A DNA stretch of 64,000 bases from Cladorhizidae sp. MBARI D1340-BT2 (taxonomy: Eukaryota; Porifera; Demospongiae; Poecilosclerida; Cladorhizidae): the NCBI GenBank assembly GCA_028752905.1, contig JAQNBH010000010.1:12226993-12290992 (forward strand). Reading direction: 5' to 3'. A program made the position numbers and the translations under genes. The notes below the pieces were generated by a model that saw only the letters and a program-made list of their open reading frames with translations, did no database searches and was not told the origin of the DNA. Shown one piece after another: positions 21,697 through 31,394 of the stretch. Position 1 is the stretch's first letter. Each line of letters starts with the position of its first letter.

Positions 21697-22412
21697 AGGC
21701 CCATCCACACTGCACAATAACTGGATGCGCATTGAGACACACTAGCTACCAAGAGAGTCTCAATGCGCGTCCAGTCACGACGTTGCGTCCACACTGACAT
21801 GACAATAAACCAAACGCGCATAAAAACCACTCCCCCTCCAAGAAAACTGCACCACGTCACAATGCACAATGGATTTCTTCTGTTATGGACGAGATACCTA
21901 CAGACGCGAAGGAAGCATATGCTGCAGAGGAGAAGGATTTATAAATAGAAAAAGGCAATACAGTAGACGGATGGTGCTCCATGAACTCCATAAAAGAAGG
22001 CTGCGGCGGTAAAATTTTCGAAGTCTATTTTAGCTATAATAGTATTTAGCTTGATCTTTGCCTGCTATAGGTCCTTTGATTGTGGCAATGATGGCTGACT
22101 ACCAGCATCCATCTGTGCGCCAGGTTTGGTGCAAGCCACGCAGTAAGCACTGGTGGGAATCAGCTACAACTTCATAAATGATTCTGTTCTACAACTTCAT
22201 AAATTATTCTGTTTATCTTTTAACGCGCACCCGCGTAATTAATTTTACGCTTGGATTTGTTGCTCTGGCTCGACTCAAACCACCTATCGAGGTGGACTGA
22301 ACCTAATGTGCGTTAGGTCCAAGAAATCTAATTATTCGCATTCAGTGTGGACGCAACGAACGCGCATTCGTTGAGATCTAACGCGCATTCAGTGTGCAGT
22401 GTGGACAGGCCT
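21697..22412 (+). mobile_element. PIF/Harbinger-like element with TTA target duplication
   Basis: The termini are AGGCCCATCCACACTGCACA and the complement of AGGCCTGTCCACACTGCACA. Flanks are TTA at 21694-21696 and TTA at 22413-22415. The matching position in copy 1 (about 12870) has a single TTA, giving an empty site. Three-base TTA/TAA duplication and GGCC-containing ends fit Harbinger. A minus-to-plus scan shows only a scrap of coding sequence near 22090 (HPSVRQVWCKPRSKHWW). It resembles the N-terminal RxxWVxP start of Harbinger nucleases but is followed by a stop. AATGCGCGT motifs repeat at both subtermini. Confidence 0.7.
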
Positions 22413-22605
22413 TTAGTGACTGAATAGGGATCACATGCACATAGATTACTTGCAATAATTACCTATGTGGTTAGCTAATTATCATTTGTGTGTATTGATA
22501 TTTACTAAAATAATGGTCATCTCCCTTTGAGAGAAGCGAATCTAATTAAAGGGAGCTGACCTCAGGAGTTAAGTAGACTCAGTCTTATATTGTTGAGCGA
22601 GGGCT

Positions 22606-22866
22606 ATGGCGGAAGCTCTGAATGACAATTTAATTTGTATGGTCGTAGTAATGGCTTCAGTAATAGGTGGGGTGATTGTTCAAATAATATATTTTACAAA
22701 CTATTTTTTGTTAACTTTGCAAAAAGTTCTAAATAGATTAGATCCCCTTCCCTTTCTCCACCTAACTGCCTTTTCTTTCCCCTTCCCTTACCCAGAGAAT
22801 GTTGGGAACGTAATTATGCCACACATTTCCCCCTCTTTTTTTGGTCTAGCTAGAACCCTGGGTTAG
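22606..22866 (+). CDS. Small hydrophobic ORF upstream of CR, inverted copy
   Basis: It is the counterpart of 12676-12431 with four codons missing after VIGG and one added T near the end that extends the frame to FGLARTLG. The core hydrophobic stretch and the PFLHLTAFSFPFPYP segment are unchanged. Family unknown. Confidence 0.3.
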   Translation: MAEALNDNLICMVVVMASVIGGVIVQIIYFTNYFLLTLQKVLNRLDPLPFLHLTAFSFPFPYPENVGNVIMPHISPSFFGLARTLG

Positions 22867-22894
22867 GATTTCTCCGTGCTTCACTAGGAACTAC

Positions 22895-24886
22895 ATGGAA
22901 GATCCTATTCACTCTCCTCCAAAGAAGAAGCCTGCTATTATGGCAAGTTTGGATACCACACAAAGTACCACACAAGGATTGGATACTACACAAAGGTTGG
23001 ATACCACACCAAGATTCATGAAGGTATCATATGTAACAGATGGGAGGAGGGTGATTCTTGTATTTTGTTGATGTTAATGGTATGTTAACCACACCCACAT
23101 TAATGAATTTAATGCCCTAAGAAGCTGCCTGTTTGAAGTAACTTGGGAGTCCCGATAAGAGGGGTTTCACTGTACAACTTTGTGTTCACTATATCTTGTA
23201 CCTACCTGCAGGTCGACGTAGACGAACGTTGTGATGTGCATTACCAGAAAGTCTTGGGTTGCATCCCTGTCTCATTGATGCGCACACATTTAACGGAGGA
23301 CATAAGCAAACATTTGACTGCAAGAAACATGCACGGGATACTTTTAAATGGTGGAAGTGGTACGGGCAAGAAAATGTCCTTCTTCGTCGTACAGCAGTCT
23401 CTCCCAAAACCTATGCTCCTGATTGGTGGTAACTTGAAGGATGTCCCCGTCTCCTACTTGGAATACTTCAAGGGAGGTATGATTCTAAATCCAACACTTG
23501 CATGTTTTGGGGTTGAACAACATCCATTATTGTGTTTGTCATTCTTCTGCAGCTCACAGCATCAAGAAGGACGTGCGTTCATTTTTCGATATATTGGAAC
23601 AGAGTAAAGATGTTTGTCAGAAAATCGTATTTGTCGAAAATGGACAAAGTTTGAAAATGGATTCCGCTAAATACCTTCAATTTGTAGATTTCATTTCTTT
23701 GGCAACACATCGTGGTTGGTACATCATCTTTGCTGAGTCCAGTGGCGGCTATTGGTCCATCAACTCACACAATGGTAGTGGAAGTTCCGTCTTTAAAAGG
23801 TATTTGAATATTACGAAAAAATTAGTTTCTCTGGTGTCCAGGAACTTGAGTGAAGAAGAAGCAAACGACTTTTGTACGGAATACCACATATTACCAGCTT
23901 TAGCTGCAGAAGTATCTTACAATGTCGCCTATCTCAGGTGTTTTGAAATGTCGTCAGTCAACGTAGAAATGGTTGATAAAGGCTGGGGGAGTGTCAACGG
24001 CATGAGGGATATTTTTCGAACTAATTTAGACGGTAAACTTGAAAATCGGAAAACAGCGGATTTTATCGGTTCATCGTTGCCATTAGTTTGCACTGCATTG
24101 GAAAATCGTGTGCTGCCTCATGACATTCGGGGCAGATACAACAAGTCTTATATTCACAATATGCGGTTAACCTACCTGACCAACTCTAGTGAAGGTGTGA
24201 AGGTCATGTTTTATGATCCAGAGAAGGCCACCATTCTGTTGGAGCAATACAGAATGTTTGTGCGCACTGTATCAACAGTAGGACCAAAATATTTCATGCA
24301 TATTGGCACTGTGAGGGGATTCATGTTTGAAGATCTACTTCTTAAAAGAATAAAAAAATTGCAAGTTTCTGCTTTGACCTTGGATGCTGAAACTACCAAA
24401 AGCTTTATGTTCAAGGTTAAGCCTTCTTTGAAACAACTGGACGACGCCTTGTGTAAGATTAACGAAAACCAAATCTATCATTTGAGGATTGGCCACCACG
24501 GAATTGACGCTGTGTGTTTATGTTCAGAAGAAAACAGCCGTGAAAAAGTCCTTATCTTCATTCAAGTATCTCTTGTGAGTTACCAGCAGCATCCCTCGAA
24601 GGCTTATGTACTGAAATGTAAGGTACAGAAATTAGAGCACCGTGACTCAACAATCCTGGCATACTATAAAAGTATTTGTGACCAGGAAGTCAAGACGGTC
24701 ATGTACCTATTTTTAAGTCCAGAAGGTGTCGCTAAACCAAAAAACGAGTTTGAGTCTGAAAAACCGAGGAAACGAAGAGTTGACCGTAGCAGAGATGAAA
24801 CTATTTACTATGGATTCGTTGAACCCAATGGTGTCACCGTCGGCACTATGGACTCTGTTTTGGATGAACTGGATAGACTATGCTAA
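22895..24886 (+). pseudogene. Crinkler/RHS-type NTPase-nuclease (CR), inverted copy
   Basis: This is the most complete CR gene structure in the window. Exon 1 is 22895-23023: 43 codons from ATG, with PPKKK and LDTTQ repeats, ending at a GTATCA donor in phase 0. An intron of 188 bp ends CTGCAG at 23211, and exon 2 runs 23212-24886. Two lesions are visible. An extra G near 23500 shifts the frame between the P-loop region and the rest. In the Walker A loop the usual Thr after Lys is replaced (GTGKK), which should impair Mg-ATP binding. The nuclease region (GHHGIDAV, LIFIQVSL, HPSK) is unchanged. It is followed by the promoter-like motif and exon-like ORF in the same orientation. Confidence 0.65.
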
Positions 24887-24974
24887 TTGTATCATTGTGG
24901 CTATCTGATTATTTTTTTCCCCTTCATATTTATAAAGGACAAAATCACTAAATTCACTCGATCTGAGGTATGGG

Positions 24975-25052
24975 TGTGTGGTTTACACGAAAAGGGGTGA
25001 TTCCAGTCATGTGATATTTCCGCCAGGTACAGGGGTGCGATTTTCACGAAAA
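24975..25052 (+). promoter_or_regulatory. Promoter-like conserved motif (copy 3 of 5)
   Basis: It contains GTTTACACGAAAAGGGGTGA, CCAGTCATGTGATATTTCCG and CCAGGTACAGGGGTGCG, then TTTTCACGAAAAGC. It lies 90 bp after the CR stop and about 50 bp before the exon-like ORF, pointing at it. Confidence 0.35.
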
Positions 25053-25099
25053 GCACACTGCCACACTTAGCATAGCCAGCTAGGAGTTCTGAGTGCAAG

Positions 25100-25320
25100 T
25101 GGTGGAAAAGCCTGAAATCTGTTGCTGCTCACTATTATGGAGGGGTGGTAGATGATTTAGATGGGTCCTGGAAGCCCACAGAAGTAAAACGCTCAGTTCA
25201 TTTGGTACTAAATCTTCAGTGAAGAAAACGGTTCAGGAAAAGGATGAAAATCAGCCTCCAGCTGAGAAAATGGTTCAGGAAAATGATGAAAATCAGCCTC
25301 CAGCTGGAAAACATGAGAAG
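25100..25320 (+). CDS. Exon-like ORF with 14-residue repeat, inverted copy
   Basis: It has the same content as 10190-9973: GGVVDDLDG, a one-base deletion after GATGGG, SVKKTVQE, two 42-bp units and KHEK at a GTATGT donor (25321). The lysine/aspartate-rich, low-complexity composition suggests a disordered protein segment. Function unknown. Confidence 0.4.
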
Positions 25321-25350
25321 GTATGTACACTCTAAAATAGTTATTTGTGG

Positions 25351-27288
25351 CTGCACGCGTTTTTAATTACGCGAGACAAAAAGGTGTCGAATGGGGTTCA
25401 ATTGTTTATGAAACTTATAATGAACAACATAAACTCACTGAACTGTGCACGTTCTTACTGTGCACGTTGCTGGTGAACTGCACGTTCTTACTGTGTGCAC
25501 ATTTTCTGTCCAAGTTTCCAAATTTTGCTGGTGAACTGTCCATGGCTGCTTCAGGAACATTAAGATGCATTGCTTCTGATGCTTTTGGCACAAATGAGGA
25601 GGTTATAGATTATCTGAAGACCCAGGTTTTATTGACAAATTCTGTCACATGTGGAAGGTAAAACAGATAGTTGGGACAGGCATAATTGGGGATTTGGTGA
25701 TTCACTGATGTTATATATACCTGTATTAGATGCAGTATAAATATGACTATGAGAAGAAAGGCTTCATTGAAGGATGGTTGGACTTGGGCATGTCCAACAT
25801 GCAAATATCAATTCGCCATGGTATACAGATTGAATGCAGTTGTGTTGATTAAACTGAATCATATCATTGACTATTATATTAACAGGGATCCTTCTAAATC
25901 ACGGCTTCCGCTGCGAAGCTGGATCATCCTTATTTATTGGTGGTCCAGGGAATACCGGGTAACAGATGCTGCACGTGAGTGTGGTTGTAACAAAGATACT
26001 GCAGTCAATAATGTATACCAGTGGCTGTGGGAGGTATGCTCCACAGAGCTGTGTGCACAACCTATTGTGTTAGGTGGGTCTGGCGTGGTTGTGCAAATCG
26101 ATGAGTCCCAGTTCACACATAAACCAAAGGTATTTCAAGGCAGTCGTATATCATATTGAACAAGAGATAATCTTTCTTTCTTTCTTTCCTTTCTTTTTTT
26201 CTTTCTCATTTTAGATTTCTTTTTTTCTTTTTTTTTACTTTCTTTTTTCTTCTTCTTTTATTTGTTTTTCTCTCTTTTTCATCTCTTTTTTCTTTCATAT
26301 TTCTCAAACGTTTGTTCTTTGTCAATGAATAGCATCACAGAGGACGCCCTCCAGCACAAGAAGTTTGGGTGTTTGGGACTTTCTTTTTTCTTCTTCTTTT
26401 ATTTGTTTTTCTCTCTTTTTCATCTCTTTTTTCTTTCATATTTCTCAAACGTTTGTTCTTTGTCAATGAATAGCATCACAGAGGACGCCCTCCAGCACAA
26501 GAAGTTTGGGTGTTTGGGATGGTGGATACTAACCACACACCAGCTCTTGGTAATCATGACCGCTTGTGTTTGCCACGATAGTCAATTATTATTGCAATAT
26601 TTTCCAAGGTTTATGCAGATTGTGGCCCAACGGGATGCAGCAACACTCCTGCCAATAATACAAGCGCATGTTGCACAAGGAACGATTGTGCACTCTGACC
26701 AGTGGGCCGCATACAGGAGGGTGGCAGCTGTGCCTAGCCATGCTACGGTCAACCACTCAATCTACAATGGGGGTGCACACTCAGCACATAGAATCATATT
26801 GGAATAGGGTAAATATATATATATGGAATATATATAACTGGTGCTTAATAATACATACCTTAATAATACATACCTTGAATAACATTCTACATTCTTTACA
26901 GGCAAAAATAAAAATGAAATTGATGAAGGGTGTCCATCTCACCAGCTACCATCCTATATAGATGAATTCATGTGGAGGGAGGTAAAGGACAGACAACGGA
27001 GGAGGAGGCTACAAGAACATCAGCCATTCTATAACTGCAGAAAATACCAATTTTAAATAACTAACTATACAATACCATTTTAAATAATTAAATAAATTCG
27101 AATAAATTCGATAATACATTTTAAATAATAAGAATGAAATATCATGGTAAAAAATGAAATTATAAGTTGTTCATCGACACTTTTTGGCGCTCAAAAGTGG
27201 TTGTTTATTGAACCCAATTCGACACCTTTTTGTACTCGCGTAATTAAAAACGTGCATGACCCTTGTGGGCTTATATTGGGAGTGATCC
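25351..27288 (+). mobile_element. Merlin family 2, inverted copy with its transposase pseudogene
   Basis: The right terminus is the complement of GGATCACTCCCAATATAAGC ending at 27288, and the left inner TIR is at about 25357-25400. The transposase reads on the plus strand from ATG 25541 (MAASGTLRCIASDAF). It continues through MRRKASLKDGWTWACPTCKY (25743), VVVQIDESQF (about 26090), IVHSDQWAAYRR (about 26685), HIESYWNRV (about 26785) and YIDEFMWRE (about 26950). It is damaged by a TTTC-rich insertion at 26170-26290, a roughly 140-bp tandem duplication (26241-26520) and frameshifts. One codon is inserted in NVYQWL. It is not functional. Confidence 0.8.
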
Positions 27289-27802
27289 GTGGCATCTTAG
27301 CTAGAGCCACGCACACCAACTTCAAGATATAAATCTGCAGTCGGTGACATAAAACTTTATTGTTGGTACTGGTGCACCTCAATAAGTTTGCACAGAAAAC
27401 AAGCCTGCTGCTTCAACTGTTATAGTACTTGCCACTCTAGTTGGCCAATTATTGAAAAAATAATAACTTTCTTATTATACAGTCAATTTTAAAATTACTT
27501 AGCGCATAATGCACGCGCAAAAATAATTGTAGGAAGTTTTGAAAAGTGACCAATGGTCTAGGCATGCAAACGGATCGTCAATATTGAAAAATATGCAAGC
27601 GAACGAATCTATTGCGAGTGAATAAGCAAGTCGTTTGTTGAGTTTCTTTTAATCTCCAGGATACTTTGTCGAGTTTCTTCAATCTCCATTGGATAACTAG
27701 TCGCTGAGTCACGGACCTGCAGGATGTCTGACTGATGGCAGAAACGTCGAAGAATAGTGGACAGGACCCAGGGGATGAGATCCAAGTGCTCAAAGATATT
27801 GT

Positions 27803-29011
27803 GGTACTCCTTACTTATTGTTGTCCCGCTCGCGAAAAATAAAAAACGCTAAATGATGATTTGATGTGCATTAAATTAAACACTTGGGTTACGAAAGTAT
27901 GATGGCAGCCACACTGACAGAGGATGCAGCATTGGCCTTCCTGCGCCAAAATAAAACTATACGACGAACTGCACCTAATTGTTCTATCTGTCAGTGTAGC
28001 ATGACCTGGGTGCGAACTGGCCGTGGAGACACCAGACAATGGCGCTGCCCCACACACAAGTCCGAGACCATCACCATGCGTCATGGATCTTACTGGGCCA
28101 AATCCAAGCTACCCTTATCCATGCTCATCCGTTTGGTATTCCATTGGAGCCACAAGATGCCCGTTCACACAACTGTGGAAATGACGGGGGTATCGGAAAA
28201 GACCATCATCCAATGGTTTGAGTTTTTCCGATCCATATGCTCAGAATGGTTGGTGATGAATCCCTACCAGATTGGTGGTGAAGGAGTTGATGTGGAGATT
28301 GATGAGTCCGTTATATCCAGAAGAAAGAACCATATGGGGCGCATCATCCCTGCAAGATGGGTGTTCGGTGGATACTGCCCTGCTACTAAAACGGGCTTCA
28401 TAAATCTGGTGCCCAACAGGACTGCTGCAACACTCCTGCCGCTGATACAGACCAACATTGCCCCCGGTTCACACGTAAGATCTGACTGTTGGGCAGCATA
28501 CAACGGCATTGCCCAACTAAATGTTGTGCCTCCTTACCAACACTCCACTGTGAACCACAGTCATAATTTTGTGGATCCGGTGACAGGAACTTGCACTAAC
28601 CGGGTGGAAGTCTATTGGAAGAACTGCAAAAGAAAATTCAAGGCTATGGCTGGTGTGCCAAATACCACCCTTGCAGGCCACATCGATGAATTCTTGTGGC
28701 GTGAAATTCATGGGGATAATGGCACGGATGCCTTCAACAATATTTTCCTCCATCTGTCACAGTGGCCTCTCTATGTGACTCCCTGATCAAATGAAATGAT
28801 GTAAACATATTAAAAATATACACATATTATAAAATACACATATTATAAAATAAACATTATTACATGCTAATGACACGACATTATATTTGAACCACGATAA
28901 GCTGTGAACGTTTCAGGTCACCTTAGATCGTTGGCGACGCACAACGACATCAAATCATCATTTAGCGTTTTTTATTTTTCGCGAGCGGGACAACAATAAG
29001 TAAGGAGTACC
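27803..29011 (+). mobile_element. Apparently complete autonomous Merlin transposon (family 3)
   Basis: Perfect 65-bp inverted repeats are present: 27803-27867, starting GGTACTCCTTACTTATTGTT, and 28947-29011. The 8-bp target duplication GATATTGT is intact on both sides (27795-27802 and 29012-29019). The 1209-bp element holds one uninterrupted transposase gene and nothing else. Identity of both TIRs and an undamaged gene point to recent insertion. It sits within the first exon of the Tc1-like transposase. Confidence 0.96.
27899..28786 (+). CDS. Intact Merlin (ISXO2/IS1595-like) transposase
   Basis: The single-exon gene encodes 295 residues. I chose the ATG at 27899; an upstream in-frame TTG is not a plausible eukaryotic start. 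A zinc ribbon is visible at residues 28-53 (CSIC ... CPTH), followed by a helix-turn-helix around 90-110 (TTVEMTGVSEKTIIQWF). The catalytic triad is Asp135 (VEIDES), Asp196 (VRSDCW) and Glu237 (NRVEVYW). TVNHSHNFVDPVTG and HIDEFLWRE are family landmarks. The length equals that of full Merlin and IS1016-type transposases. It would cut and paste the element from its TIRs. No intron is present, unlike the other Merlin genes in the window. Expression is presumably driven from the TIR or the surrounding DNA, which cannot be judged here. Confidence 0.95.
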   Translation: MMAATLTEDAALAFLRQNKTIRRTAPNCSICQCSMTWVRTGRGDTRQWRCPTHKSETITMRHGSYWAKSKLPLSMLIRLVFHWSHKMPVHTTVEMTGVSEKTIIQWFEFFRSICSEWLVMNPYQIGGEGVDVEIDESVISRRKNHMGRIIPARWVFGGYCPATKTGFINLVPNRTAATLLPLIQTNIAPGSHVRSDCWAAYNGIAQLNVVPPYQHSTVNHSHNFVDPVTGTCTNRVEVYWKNCKRKFKAMAGVPNTTLAGHIDEFLWREIHGDNGTDAFNNIFLHLSQWPLYVTP

Positions 29012-31394
29012 GATATTGTCAGCAGCTGTGGATGTACTTGAAAACGGCTTGAATACGACTTCCACGATCGCTCAGGAGCAGAGCGGCAGTTCACCAGAGA
29101 TGCCTCAGACATTTGAGGATGCAGTAGAGCAGCTTGGATACTCCCAGGTTGGAGCAGCAGAACTTCAGAGATCATCAGAACAGCTTGAAGCAGCAGAAGT
29201 TCAACGAAAGATGCTATCTGTAGTTTTGTTTGAGAGTTTTTTTAAGCGCCAGAAGATGGGAAAGATGCATGCGAATCTTCTTCTATCACAGGTTTGTTTG
29301 ATTTATATTTTTATATATATCTATATAATTATAGCTGCTATATTACATAAAATTGTTGTATTTTCAGGGTGTGGTGAGAGATCAATTCGCCGCTACCGCA
29401 AATAATTCTTTAGTAACAACCTGAACTTCAAAGAAAGTTGGCAGGTAAAATGGGAGCGATGTATGGTCTTGCAGGATGAAGAACTACGTGAACGATCAGC
29501 AGAGTGGGTGCATGAGAATGCCTTCAAGAAGGGAGCTCCGAATATGACTGCGGCAATGTTCTGTGAATATGTCAACTCAGTTCTTCTTCCCAGCCATCAT
29601 CTTCCGCCACACTTCCCACGTTCTATTTCTCTTCGAACAGCCATTCGATGGCTGCATCGACTTGGATTTAAACCAATGATTCACAAGAAAGGTATCTACA
29701 TAGATGGTCATGAGCGTAGGGATGTGGTGAAGTACCGGAGTGAGTTTTTGTCTACCATCAAGATGCTGCAGGGTACTCACCAAGCTCCTCCTCTATGTAT
29801 AGTGACGAGATACCTCTACTCCCAACTGAAGCTTCCCAACCAGCAATACAACCTCCAGCAGAAGAGCAAAATGACAAGAAGTTGGTGACCATTTTCCATG
29901 ACGAGTCAATCTTCTGTATAAATGAAGCACAGACATGGATGTGGCGAACAGACGATAAGCCTGCGATTCTACTCTACCCAAGACCAAAGGTATCATGGCG
30001 AGTGATTTTGTGGATGAATATGGATGGTCCTGAGATTATCTGAGGAAGAACTTATTGAGGCTACAAAGTCAGACCCTGATTTTCCAGCAGAAGCCAGGGA
30101 ATTCCTCGAGTATGGTGGACAAAAGGAGGGTTATTGGACAAGTGCTAGATTCATGGCGCAGGTGGAGAAGGCTGCTAAGATCGCAGAGTGGAAGTTCAAT
30201 CCAGCCATGCATACACTACTTTGGATATTTGACCAGAGCAGTTGCCACAAGCATTTGCTTCAGATGCCCTTAATGCCAATAGAATGACCAATAGAATGAA
30301 TGTACGGCCAGGTGGAGTTCAGCCTTTGATGCGTGACACACAGTGGGCAGGAAGAACACAGACCATGCTGGAGAAGGGTATTGCAAAAGGGCTGAGGAAA
30401 TTGTTGGAGGAACGAGGAATCAACACTGATACCATGACTGGTCCTGACATGAAAATTGTTTTATCGAATCATGAGGACTTCCATATGGAAAAGACAATTG
30501 TAGAACATTTTCTCCTCGAGAGGGGCCATCGTGTTCTCTTCTTGCCTAAATTCCACTGTGAATTGAACCCGATAGAGCGAGTTTGGGGAGAGGCTAAGCG
30601 TTACACCAGAGCGTATACAAATTTTACATTGCCTGGGTTGAAAAAAACAATCAAACCTGCTCTTGATTCAGTCTCTGTAGACACCATATGCAAGTACTTC
30701 CGGAAGGCCAGGGACTACAAGAGAGCGCATACAGAGAGAATTATAAGGCTGGAATAGAGATTGAGCAAGCTGTCAAAACATTCAAGTCTCACCGTCGTAT
30801 TTTATTTGAAACCTGATAATGATTGCTTCATAACTTTTGAACTAAACATGTATTCAAAATTCTGCTCTTACAGTTTTAAAGTATATTACTTACTAATAAT
30901 TATGAACTTAACAACAACAAAAATCCGTTAAACATTGAAATTTTCATAGGTTTTAGATCGAAAATTAATAAATAATTAAATTACAAATGTTAAGAACAAA
31001 ATTTAAAAAATCTGTCTTACAGAAACTTATATAGAAACATCATGATGTAGTTCTAAAAGTTTGAAGGTGATCGTTTAGTTTTCTGATTTTTCATAGGCTC
31101 ATAAAGCAAAATGTATGACCTTTGTCCTTTGAGAAAGCCACATCTTTGGCTTTTTGGTTTCCATGGTAACAGTATTCACACATAATGTAGAGAACATGTT
31201 GAACTATGAACATATACCAAATTTCATAAGATTCTAAACAACTATAAACACAGTACAAAAGTTTGCTTTTGCAATTATAATGTTTGAATTGAATTAGCCA
31301 ACTAAAGTGGCAAGACTATAGCTAAGTTGGCATGCTGGATTGCACCTGATACAAATCTAATGTATGGAATTGACTGGACTGTGATTTTCTAGAG

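Larger units (their letters stand above)
27735..30757 (+). pseudogene. Tc1/IS630-like DDE transposase with wide D-E spacing, broken
   Basis: The 5' exon starts at ATG 27735 (MAETSKNSGQ). It is cut by the Merlin insertion, and resumes at 29020. A probable intron runs 29292-29367. Then come a replication-like HTH region (ERSIRRYRK, stop at 29401), WVHENAFKKGAPNMTAAMF, the DDE core LVTIFHDESIF (first Asp), WIFDQSSCHK (second Asp), MNVRPGGVQPLMRDTQW and LPKFHCELNPIERVWGEAKR (Glu). Frameshifts lie near 29795, 30035 and 30250. A 12-bp tandem duplication is near 30280. The family is one I know from fungi and animals as uncharacterised DDE proteins. The Asp-to-Glu spacing of about 110-115 residues is far longer than the 34-41 of classic Tc1/mariner. 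Confidence 0.75.
27423..31318 (+). mobile_element. Tc1/IS630-related DNA transposon, host of a nested Merlin
   Basis: The ends are an imperfect 28-bp inverted repeat: TAGTACTTGCCACTCTAGTT at 27423 against the complement of AACTAAAGTGGCAAGACTA ending at 31318. TA flanks both sides (27421-27422 and 31319-31320). The matching positions in copies 1 and 2 (about 8120 and 44705) show an uninterrupted TTAGCTAA-type site, so the insertion is specific to the right arm. Without the nested Merlin it is about 2.7 kb. Its 3' portion after 30760 is AT-rich and non-coding. Confidence 0.8.

Noticed and set aside
27884..27898. Upstream TTG start giving a 300-residue Merlin transposase
   Set aside because: Animals rarely initiate at TTG, and two adjacent ATGs follow at 27899 and 27902 with a normal-length protein.
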